A stretch of DNA of 35,499 bases, taken from Candidatus Krumholzibacteriia bacterium (GTDB lineage: Bacteria > Krumholzibacteriota > Krumholzibacteriia > JAJRXK01). Location: NCBI GenBank assembly GCA_035268685.1, contig DATFKK010000191.1, positions 1-35,499 on the forward strand, written 5' to 3'. The position numbers and the translations under genes are program-made. Under the pieces are notes generated by a model. That model saw only the letters and a list, made by a program, of their open reading frames with translations, was not told the DNA's origin and searched no databases. Below, one piece after another: positions 24,460-32,116 of the stretch (the first letter of the stretch is position 1; every line of letters starts with the position of its first letter).

Positions 24460-25266
24460 GATTCCCACGACTCCTCCGCTCTCGACACCGCGGCACGGAC
24501 CGCGATCGACGCGCTCGTGCCGCACCTCGGCCCCGAGGCCCGGGTCGGCGTGCTGAGCGGCGCCGGGATCTCGGCGGCCAGCGGCATTCCGACCTTCCGT
24601 GGCGACGACGGTCTCTGGAAGAACGCCCGCGCCGAGGATCTCGCCACCCCCGAGGGATTCGCCGCCGACCCCGAGCTCGTGTGGGAATGGTACGGCTGGA
24701 GGCGCGACCGCATCCGGGCCGCCTCCCCCAACGCTGCCCACCACGCGCTCGTGGAGCTGGCGCGTCGCGTGGCATCGCTCGACGTGCTGACCCAGAACGT
24801 CGACGGCCTCCACGCCTCGGCCCTCGCGGCGACCCACGATCCGCCGCCCATGCCCGTCGTCGAGCTCCACGGCAGCATCTGGCGTCTACGCTGCACGGGC
24901 TGCGGCCGCGAGGCCGAGGACCAACGCCCCGGCCCGGCCCCCGGAGAGCTGCCGACCTGCGAATGCGGAGCGCTGCTGCGCCCGGCCGTCGTGTGGTTCG
25001 GCGAGTCGCTCGATCCCGACGCGCTGGAACGCGCGGCCGACGCGGCGATCCGCAGCGACGTCTTCCTGGTCGTGGGGACCAGCGCGCTGGTCTACCCGGC
25101 GGCTTCCTACGGTGCCATCGCCCGGCAACACGGGGCGTACGTGGTCGAATTCAACCTCGAGGCCACGGGCACGACCGGCGGCGGCGCGGGCGCCGTGCAC
25201 GCTCCGGCCGAGGTGGCCCTGCCGGCGCTGGTCGAGCGGATCGATCGTGAGCGGGGCGTGCAGTGA
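24451..25266 (+). CDS. cobB: Sir2-family NAD-dependent protein deacylase (CobB/SIRT5-like)
   Basis: A 271-residue sirtuin. It removes acyl groups from lysines, consuming NAD. Motifs: GAGISAASGIPTFRG (37-51), TQNVDGLH (114-121), catalytic His140 in ELHGSIW, zinc ligands Cys148, Cys151, Cys170 and Cys172, VVWFGESL and VGTSALVYPA. Tyr81 and Arg84 form the Y-x-x-R pair that in SIRT5 and CobB reads succinyl/malonyl lysine, so desuccinylation is likely. Its stop overlaps the next start (GTGA, 4 bases). The first 25 residues are acidic and poorly conserved, so a later start is possible. Confidence 0.92.
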   Translation: MDHDSHDSSALDTAARTAIDALVPHLGPEARVGVLSGAGISAASGIPTFRGDDGLWKNARAEDLATPEGFAADPELVWEWYGWRRDRIRAASPNAAHHALVELARRVASLDVLTQNVDGLHASALAATHDPPPMPVVELHGSIWRLRCTGCGREAEDQRPGPAPGELPTCECGALLRPAVVWFGESLDPDALERAADAAIRSDVFLVVGTSALVYPAASYGAIARQHGAYVVEFNLEATGTTGGGAGAVHAPAEVALPALVERIDRERGVQ

Positions 25267-26675
25267 TCCGCGCGGCGATGATCGTGCTCGTGCTGCTGCC
25301 GGCCACGGTCGCATTCGCCCAGCTCCTCGACGCCCGCACCATGGCCACCGGTGGCACCGCCCTGGGTCGCCCCACCGCCGACGTGTTCCGCGTGAATCCG
25401 GCCTACCGCGCCGTCCCGTCGCGCGAGCCCGTGGGAGAGCGGTCGATCCCGCTGCCGATCGGACTGCTCGACGCCGAGGTCCCCACCTTCGACCCCGACG
25501 ACGACGACTTCGAGTTGACCGCGGCCGCCGACTTCCTCTGGAACATCCCGTGGTCGGTCCAGATCGGTCGCCCGGATCCGCTGTCGGGCGACGTCGGCCT
25601 GGGGATCGCGCAGAACGCCGTGACCATCGACCTGAAGGACGCCCGCGAGGCCGTTCCCGACGAAGAGGTCCGCGGAGGCGACCACCGCACGCTCTTCGAG
25701 GTCGGCCGCACCTACGACCTGGGGCCGCGCTACGGCACCGTCCACGTGGCCCCGCTGCAGGTCTTCGTGGCCGACCAGATCGAGGTCGACATCGACGACT
25801 CGCTGATCGGGGTCCTGCGCGACGGCGACCCCATCGTCGGCGGCCGACGCTACGGACTCGACGCCCGGGGGATCGCCCAGACCGGCTTCTCGAGCGCCAT
25901 CGCCTACGCCCGCGAGATCCCCCTCCCGGGTGGCCGTGCCGAGGCCGGCGACGACTGGCTCGAGTCCCACTGGGAGCGCGAACGGGACCGTCCGCGGCTG
26001 TGGGTGGGCGTCGGCGTGCGCCGGATCTTCGGGCTGGCCCACGTGGATCTCGACACCCGCTCGACCCTGGTGGGCGAGGACCCCATCCTGGGCGACGACG
26101 GATCCTTCGACGTCGAGCTCGACTCCGAACTCCGCCACTCCACCCCACGCGGTCTGACCGGATGGGGGCACGCCTGGGCCGTGGACCTCGGCGCGGTCCT
26201 GCGTTGGCGCGACTTCGAGTTCGGCGCCGGCGTGGCCGACCTCTTCGCCGATCCCACGTGGAGCCGCACGCGGATCGAACGCTACGCCTACGACTCCGAC
26301 ACCGACGCGTTGATCGACACCACCGTCGCCCGCAGTGCCGAGGTCGAGACTCCGTTGCCGGCGAGCTGGCGCCTGGACGCGATCCACCGCGACGGCCGTC
26401 GGCGTACCCTGGGCGCGTCGCTCGAGCACGGCCCGGGCGGCACCTCTCTGCACGCGGGGGTGGAATCCTGGGTCCGTCCCTCGATCGCACTCCGCGCGGG
26501 AACCGAACTCGACCCACGCGGCATGCTCCAGTTCGGTACCGGCGTGGGCGTGCGTCTGGCCTCGGTGGGCTTCGACCTCGGAGCTCGCACCCACGCACGC
26601 AACCTGCGCGGCGACCGTGTCCTGGAGATCGGTCTGTCGCTCGTACTGGGGGCCCGCCCCCGGGAAGGACTCTGA
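25263..26675 (+). CDS. Predicted outer-membrane beta-barrel (TraF/PorV-like)
   Basis: A 470-residue exported protein (signal peptide MIRAAMIVLVLLPATVAFAQ). Its N-terminus DARTMATGGTALGRPTADVFRVNPAYRAV is the usual opening of FadL/TraF/PorV-like barrels in many Gram-negatives ('the product is A-x-G-G-x-x-A, then N-P-A'). The rest alternates aromatic and charged strands (GVGVRRIFGLAHVDLD, GHAWAVDLGAVLRW, FEFGAGVADLF, LDAIHRDGRRRTLGASLEH) and ends in LEIGLSLVLGAR. No function can be given. GTG overlaps the sirtuin stop; the next gene starts 3 bases after its stop, so the three form one operon. Confidence 0.75.
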   Translation: MIRAAMIVLVLLPATVAFAQLLDARTMATGGTALGRPTADVFRVNPAYRAVPSREPVGERSIPLPIGLLDAEVPTFDPDDDDFELTAAADFLWNIPWSVQIGRPDPLSGDVGLGIAQNAVTIDLKDAREAVPDEEVRGGDHRTLFEVGRTYDLGPRYGTVHVAPLQVFVADQIEVDIDDSLIGVLRDGDPIVGGRRYGLDARGIAQTGFSSAIAYAREIPLPGGRAEAGDDWLESHWERERDRPRLWVGVGVRRIFGLAHVDLDTRSTLVGEDPILGDDGSFDVELDSELRHSTPRGLTGWGHAWAVDLGAVLRWRDFEFGAGVADLFADPTWSRTRIERYAYDSDTDALIDTTVARSAEVETPLPASWRLDAIHRDGRRRTLGASLEHGPGGTSLHAGVESWVRPSIALRAGTELDPRGMLQFGTGVGVRLASVGFDLGARTHARNLRGDRVLEIGLSLVLGARPREGL

Positions 26676-26678
26676 TCC

Positions 26679-27266
26679 ATGCCGATCGTTCGTCGGACCG
26701 CGCTCGTCGTGGCGGTCGTCACCGGACTGGCCTGCAGCGGCGGAGACGTCACCCTCGACGTCGACCTGCTCAGCTTCCTGACCGACTCGGGCGCACGTCC
26801 CGATCCACGGGCCGATTACGCGCTCCCGGCCCCGACGACCGATCTGCTCCTGCGCGGGGTGGAAATCGTCGCACCGACCGAGGCCCGCCTGCTCGAGGTC
26901 ATCGACGACCTGACGGTCGTGCGCGAAGGCACGCTCTTCTACGAGATCGAGGCGGCCAACCGGAAGGGCAGTGCCGATGCCACCGTCGAGATCCGCCTGG
27001 CCAGCAGTCGCGACGCACTCGACGCGGCGGAGAGCATCGTCGACGGGATCGACCTCGCGCTGCTTCCCGGAGAGACCACGAGCGCCGACGGACGAGTGGC
27101 GCTGAGCGACGAACAGGTCGCCCTCTTCGCGAACGATCGCGTGTGGATGGCGGTCGACGCCGATCTACGGATCGGTGCGGCGACCGCTCCCGACGACTCG
27201 GTCGCCGGCCGGTTCCGGCTCCGCGGACTCGACGTCCGGGTGGTCGCGCGCGAGGACTTCTTCTGA
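26679..27266 (+). CDS. Hypothetical lipoprotein
   Basis: A 195-residue protein with a lipobox TGLAC (Cys19). The remainder (DLLLRGVEIVAPTEARLLEVIDDLTVV ... LFYEIEAANRKGSADATVEIRLASS) looks like a beta-sandwich, LEA14-like or fibronectin-like, but I cannot name the family. It follows the barrel protein immediately and may be its partner. Its last 102 bases overlap the 3' end of the convergent histidine kinase gene. Confidence 0.72.
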   Translation: MPIVRRTALVVAVVTGLACSGGDVTLDVDLLSFLTDSGARPDPRADYALPAPTTDLLLRGVEIVAPTEARLLEVIDDLTVVREGTLFYEIEAANRKGSADATVEIRLASSRDALDAAESIVDGIDLALLPGETTSADGRVALSDEQVALFANDRVWMAVDADLRIGAATAPDDSVAGRFRLRGLDVRVVAREDFF

Positions 27267-29264
27267 TCGCTCGGGCAAGGGTTCGTCGACCGTCGCGTCG
27301 TCGACCGTCGCGTCGTCGATCTCGGCCAGATGGGCGGCGGCGACCGTCTCGTCGACCCCCTCGAGGTGTTCGCCGTCGCCGCGCCGCGGCTGGGGCCCGA
27401 CCCGCCCCGGCAGGACGAGGTAGAAGGCCATTCCCAGATCGTCGACCGGCCGCACCTCGACACAGCCCCCGTGGTAGTTCAGCACGTAGTTCGCGATCGG
27501 CAGCGAGAGCCCGCTGCCCCGCTGGTGATTGTCGATGTCGTGGGTCAGTTCGAAACGTTCGAACAACTGATCGACGCGTTCGGGCGGAATGATGGGCCCG
27601 GTGTTGAACACGCGCAGCGCACGCCACCGCATGGTCGATTCGGGACGTTCGACCCCGCGCGAAGTCATCATGCGCGGAAGGTCCCCGTCCGGATCCTCGA
27701 GGATGCGTTCGACCAGCTCGATCACCACGCGCCCTTCGGTGCGATTGTGGCGCACCGCGTTGTGCAGGACCTTCTCCAGCCCCACCTGCATCAGGGTCCA
27801 GTCGCCGTGCACGAGGAACTCGCGCTGGGCATCGGCCCGGTTCTCGACCAGGACACCCTGCTGCCGCCAGTAGGATTCCAGTTCGCCGAGCTTGCTCCGC
27901 AGCAGACCGGTGAGCGAGAACATCTCGAAGCTCGACTGGGAGCGATTCGCCTGCAGCGAGGCCATGAGGATGGCGTCGTTCATGAAGCCCGCGAGTCGCC
28001 GAGCACTGTCGTGGACGATCTCGATGAACTCCGATTCCATCTCGCTGCGCTGGTCGCGGAACTCCTCGCGCAGGAACTCCACACCGCCGAGGATCGAGGT
28101 CAGGGGCGTGCGCACCTCGTGCGAGACCAGAGCGAGGAAACTGTCCTTCATGGCCTCGACGTCCTCGACCTCGCGCAGGGCCTCGGCCAGCCGCTCGCTC
28201 TGGCCGCGCAGGGCCACGTGCGTGGTGTGGAGGTCGCTGATCATCGTGTTGAAGGAGCGCGCCAGGTCCGCGAGTTCGGCGGGACCGGTCACGGGCAGAC
28301 GTTGGGAAAGGTCGCCCGTGGCGACGGTGCGCATGGTCTTCGACAGGCGTGAGATCGGCACGGTCACGTCGCGCGACAACCGATGCACGACGACGAAGAC
28401 CACGAGCAGGACCGCGGCGATCGAACCCAGGACCACGCTCCTCCAGGCGGCGTAGGGCCCCAGGGCCACATCGCGCGGTACGGCGTGCACGATCGACAGC
28501 CCGAGCTCCGGGTCGTGGTGCCGCGCGCGGAACCAGCGACCGCCGTCGGCGCCCGCACCCACGCCGGGATCCGCTCCGGGCATCGCGCCGGCGCCCGTCA
28601 AGAATCCCCGCCCGCTGTCGTCGCTCAGGATCGTGGTGGCGCCCCCGACCGTGCCCAGGTTCCCCAGGGCGATCGAGCAGGTCCCGGGCCGCATCCGCGC
28701 GCCGACCACGGTGCGCCCGTCGCGCGAGGCGCGCACCAGCCAGACGTGGTGCTCGTCGCCGCGCTCCTCCACTCCCACCGCCGGCTCGTCCGCGGCCCCA
28801 GGACCTCGGCGGCCAGCACTTCCGAGTTCGGTGACGACGGCGAGGAATCGTCCGCCGTCGGGCCGGCGATCCACGATGAAGCGGGCGCCGTCCCGATGGA
28901 CGATCCAGGGAATCGAAGGGTCCTCGCCGTCGCTCAGCCGCACGACGTCGACGATCTCGGGCCAGGTACGGAGCACGGTGGTCGCGCGTTCGTTCCAGGT
29001 GCGGCGCCGGGTCGTCGAGTCGGGCCGCGCGGCGACCTCGTCGGCCACGGCGGCCAGACCCGTGGCCATCGCGTTCAGGCGTGCGGTCAGCGGGCGGGCC
29101 CGGGCCTCCAGGCGCAGCTCCATGCGCTCGTCGAACCACGACTCGTAGGCCGGAGCGACCAGGGCCCGCTCCGCGAGCCACAGACCGCCGACGACGAGCA
29201 ACACCGGCGGCAACACCACCAGGGCCACTCGACGTTCCAGTGTGAGCCTTCCGCCCGATAGCAT
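27165..29264 (-). CDS. Membrane sensor histidine kinase
   Basis: A 699-residue kinase. Membrane helices at about 13-30 and 274-294 flank a 240-residue periplasmic sensor; HAMP (295-347) and a HisKA domain with His382 in SHEVRTPL follow. The ATPase domain has an N box HNAVRHN and a G2 region RGSGLSLPIANYVL. Its G1 box reads NTGPIIPPE, so the usual D-x-G-x-G is N-T-G-P-I, a variant seen in some active kinases. About 75 residues of low-complexity tail (DATVDDATVDE repeats) follow the domain. The gene lies 131 bases after the hybrid-kinase-like gene on the same strand; no response-regulator gene is otherwise present. ATG at 29264 is favoured over an upstream one because GGGGA lies 8 bases before it. 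Confidence 0.87.
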   Translation of the reverse strand: MLSGGRLTLERRVALVVLPPVLLVVGGLWLAERALVAPAYESWFDERMELRLEARARPLTARLNAMATGLAAVADEVAARPDSTTRRRTWNERATTVLRTWPEIVDVVRLSDGEDPSIPWIVHRDGARFIVDRRPDGGRFLAVVTELGSAGRRGPGAADEPAVGVEERGDEHHVWLVRASRDGRTVVGARMRPGTCSIALGNLGTVGGATTILSDDSGRGFLTGAGAMPGADPGVGAGADGGRWFRARHHDPELGLSIVHAVPRDVALGPYAAWRSVVLGSIAAVLLVVFVVVHRLSRDVTVPISRLSKTMRTVATGDLSQRLPVTGPAELADLARSFNTMISDLHTTHVALRGQSERLAEALREVEDVEAMKDSFLALVSHEVRTPLTSILGGVEFLREEFRDQRSEMESEFIEIVHDSARRLAGFMNDAILMASLQANRSQSSFEMFSLTGLLRSKLGELESYWRQQGVLVENRADAQREFLVHGDWTLMQVGLEKVLHNAVRHNRTEGRVVIELVERILEDPDGDLPRMMTSRGVERPESTMRWRALRVFNTGPIIPPERVDQLFERFELTHDIDNHQRGSGLSLPIANYVLNYHGGCVEVRPVDDLGMAFYLVLPGRVGPQPRRGDGEHLEGVDETVAAAHLAEIDDATVDDATVDEPLPERSEEVLARDHPDVESAEPEPAGDRVVGSGRRTDP
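27283..27319. repeat. 15-bp tandem repeat in the kinase tail
   Basis: Two and a half perfect copies of TCGTCGACCGTCGCG, encoding (minus strand) the DATVD repeats in the C-terminal tail of the histidine kinase. Such repeats are prone to copy-number change in 15-bp (five-codon) steps without frameshift. Confidence 0.7.
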
Positions 29265-29395
29265 GCGGTGCGTCCCCACGATCTTCCCCGAAGGAGATCC
29301 GTCCGAATCCGGCCGGCGGATCCGCCGCGTCGGAGTGGGGATCGGCCGATCATCCCCGAACCTTGACGCCACTTCCGGTTCCGGCGTGGTTCCGA

Positions 29396-31951
29396 TCAGC
29401 GCTCGATGCCGACGGCGGCCCCGGAGGGTTCCACGTGGTCCAGGAGGGCGCGGAGTTCGTCGTGGCGGAGAGGTCCGCTGACGGTCGTATCGGCGCCGGC
29501 GGCCAGACAGCGGTCGATGGACAGCGTGTCGTGGCGGCGGCAGACCCCGACCACCGGTGTGTGCCGACCACGGCCGTCGGCACGGCGGATCGCCTCGATC
29601 ACCCGGCTACGGCCGGTGCGCTCGGACTCGTCGCTGAGCAGGACGAGGTCGAAGGGGCCGTCGCGGTCGGCCACGGACACCACGTCGCTGGCGTCGGCCG
29701 AGACGGCACGGCAGCCCAGGCGTTGCAGAGCCAGTCCGGTGAGGCGTCGCGACAGAGGCTCGTCGTCGACCACGAGCACCCGTGCCGATGGAGTCCGCGA
29801 GCCAGGCGTGCCGCTCTCGGCGTGGTCCGGGTCCATCGCGCCCACGCGGTTCACCAGTTCGGTCCGCAGTCGGTCGCGATGGACGGGTTTGGCCAGCGTC
29901 GGCAGGCGATCGGAACGGGGCCGCCGTCCGAAGGGCACGAGCAGATGGATCCGGTCGGCGAGCCCCGCGGGCAGCGCGTCGACCCACGCATCGGGGTCGA
30001 AGTCGTCGAGGGTCTGGTCGACGAGCACGCAGTCGTAGCTCCAGTCGTCCTCGGCCGCGGCGCCGATCATGGACCTGGCCTCGTCGGCCGTCGCGGCCAG
30101 GTCCACCAGCGCGGCCATGTCGCGCAACTGCCGCTCCAGGACCACCGCCATGGTCGGTCGATCCTCCACCACGAGCACCCGTGCTCCCGGACACGGCTCG
30201 ACCGGTGCCGGATGGGCGTCGGGAACGTCGACCGGTCCGAAGGGCAGCGTGCACCAGAACGATCGGCGTTCGTCGGGGTCGATCTCCATACCGGCCGCAC
30301 CACCGAGCACCTGGACCAGACGGTGGGCCAGGGCGAGCCCGACCGCACCCGGAGCCGGCTCGCCGCCCAGGACCTCGTCGCCGTGCAGATAGGGTCCGAA
30401 GCGAGCCTCGAGCTGTCGGGCGGTCAGTGCCCACTCGGTGGCGTGGACCTCGAACCGGACCTCCCAGCGACGGTCGCTGCTCATCACGCTGCGCACCGTG
30501 AGCAGGACCTCGCCCCCTTCGGTCGAGCGCACGGCCTGGGCCAGGAGTTGCACGAGGATCTGCCGGGTCCTCGCCTCGTCCCCCGCGAGCGTCGGCGGCA
30601 GGATTCCGTCGACGTGCACGGCCACCTCGTCGTCGCGCGCGTGGGCGGCCTGCGACACCAGGTCCGCCACGCCCTCGGCCAGATCACCCACGGAGAAGGG
30701 ACGGATCTCCACGGGAAGGTTCCCCGCCTCCACCCGTTCGAAGTCGAGCAGGTCCTCGACGCACTGCGCCGCTCGTCCCATCGAGCGGCGGGCCTCGTCC
30801 AGTCGTGATCCCACCGATCCGTCGACGGCGCCGGCGAGGTCCTCGAGGATCTCACCGACGCGCCGTAGCGGACCACGCACCTCGTCGGCCAGCGCGGCCA
30901 GCGCATGACTGCGCATCCGCCGAGCCCGGTCCGAGGCGCGGTCGGCCGCCTCAACCCGTCCCTCGGCCAGGTGTTCGCGCGTGATGTCCCGCGCGAGCAC
31001 GACGATCGCCTCGACGTCGCCCCGGTCGTCGAGCAACGGCGTGCGGTCGACCCGCGCCCATCGCGGCTCCCCGTCGGGCCCCACGCGTTCCTCGAGTTCT
31101 CCGATCAGTGCATCGCGCGTCTCGATGACCTCGAGATCGCGCCGGTAGCTCCGTGCAGCATTCTCGGGATCGAGTTCCCAGAGGAAGCGGTTCTCGATGG
31201 AGGACGCCGGCAGCCCGAGTTCCCGCGCCGCCGTGAGGTTGGCCCGCAGAATTCGGTTGTCGCGATCCTTCACCCAGAGCGCAGCCGGGACCAGATCGAG
31301 GACCCGTTGTTCCTGTTCCCGGAGACGGCGGGCGGTGTCGGCGACCGCCTCGTGCTCGGCCCGGTCGCGGCGGGCCGTTTCGGCCTCTTCGTCGTGAGCG
31401 AGGACCGTGGAGACGAGATGGGCCAGAGCCTCGAGCAGCTCGACGTCCGCGGCGGTGAAGGCGCGCTGTCCGGCCTCGCTGGCCACGCACAGAACGCCGA
31501 CCACCGTGTCGGCGGCGCGCACGGGAACGCCCACCAGGGCCTGCGCACCGTCGGCCGAGACGTCGATGCCTCGCCCGGTCCACGAATCGTGGTCCTCGAC
31601 GACGACGGGCGCCGCCGTACTCCAGACCTGGCCCACCAGACCCGTCCCGGGTTCGAAACGACGGCCGGATGCTCCGTCGAACAGGCCGTCTCCACCCACC
31701 AACCGCATGGTCGCCCCACCGTCGTCGAGCCGGGCGACGAAACCGTGGTCCACGCCGACCGTCGCCCGCGCGGCGACGAGCAACGCGGGCAGGACCTCGT
31801 CCGGACTGCGGCGCTCGGCCACGGCCCTCGAGGCCAGCGTCAGGGCCCGGAGCAGGGGACGCGGAAGCGACGACCGCTCGTCGCGCCCCGGCTGGGCCGT
31901 TCCCGCCGCCGGTGGTCGATTTCCGATCGTGCGCGACCGCGCGAGGTCCAT
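29396..31951 (-). CDS. Pseudo-hybrid histidine kinase (GAF-PAS-degenerate kinase-REC-REC)
   Basis: An 851-residue cytoplasmic protein. Order: GAF (about 35-190), PAS/PAC (214-330), HisKA-like helix (340-410), HATPase-like domain (455-570), REC1 (590-705) and REC2 (724-845). In place of the S-H-E-x-R-T-P-L H box it has ADEVRGPL, so Asp356 stands where the phosphorylated His should be. The N box (LVQLLAQAV) has Gln for both Asn positions and no D-x-G-x-G can be found. REC1 keeps E596-D597, Asp645 and Lys688. REC2 keeps D729-D730 but has Ser773 at the phospho-Asp site and Gly826 for Lys. It therefore appears unable to phosphorylate itself and may be a GAF/PAS-gated scaffold or receiver for the kinase encoded downstream. 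Start ATG at 31951; a longer reading exists. Confidence 0.82.
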   Translation of the reverse strand: MDLARSRTIGNRPPAAGTAQPGRDERSSLPRPLLRALTLASRAVAERRSPDEVLPALLVAARATVGVDHGFVARLDDGGATMRLVGGDGLFDGASGRRFEPGTGLVGQVWSTAAPVVVEDHDSWTGRGIDVSADGAQALVGVPVRAADTVVGVLCVASEAGQRAFTAADVELLEALAHLVSTVLAHDEEAETARRDRAEHEAVADTARRLREQEQRVLDLVPAALWVKDRDNRILRANLTAARELGLPASSIENRFLWELDPENAARSYRRDLEVIETRDALIGELEERVGPDGEPRWARVDRTPLLDDRGDVEAIVVLARDITREHLAEGRVEAADRASDRARRMRSHALAALADEVRGPLRRVGEILEDLAGAVDGSVGSRLDEARRSMGRAAQCVEDLLDFERVEAGNLPVEIRPFSVGDLAEGVADLVSQAAHARDDEVAVHVDGILPPTLAGDEARTRQILVQLLAQAVRSTEGGEVLLTVRSVMSSDRRWEVRFEVHATEWALTARQLEARFGPYLHGDEVLGGEPAPGAVGLALAHRLVQVLGGAAGMEIDPDERRSFWCTLPFGPVDVPDAHPAPVEPCPGARVLVVEDRPTMAVVLERQLRDMAALVDLAATADEARSMIGAAAEDDWSYDCVLVDQTLDDFDPDAWVDALPAGLADRIHLLVPFGRRPRSDRLPTLAKPVHRDRLRTELVNRVGAMDPDHAESGTPGSRTPSARVLVVDDEPLSRRLTGLALQRLGCRAVSADASDVVSVADRDGPFDLVLLSDESERTGRSRVIEAIRRADGRGRHTPVVGVCRRHDTLSIDRCLAAGADTTVSGPLRHDELRALLDHVEPSGAAVGIER

Positions 31952-32116
31952 GGAATCGTTCCGATCCGCCGGATTCCACCCTCCCGGGGGACGGTGGCGG
32001 CACGGGGAGCAAGGCGCGGAGAAAGAGTGCAAAGCCGGGGCCAACACACCGGAAGGAGGCATTGCTCCGGCTTTCCACTATGCTGCCGCGGAACCGAGAT
32101 CCCAGGAGGCCGACCG
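31952..32116. promoter_or_regulatory. Divergent promoter region, pseudo-kinase / oligoendopeptidase
   Basis: A 165-base gap. TATGCT at 32079-32084 is a fair -10 element for the peptidase, 32 bases upstream of its ATG; no good -35. AGGAGG at 32104-32109 is its ribosome-binding site. Confidence 0.45.

Noticed and set aside
24886-26598. 570-residue minus-strand open frame
   Set aside because: Arg-rich shadow of sirtuin and barrel genes.
27585-27640. N-T-G-P-I in the G1 box of the membrane kinase as proof of inactivity
   Set aside because: Asn at this place occurs in active kinases, and the His and N boxes are intact.
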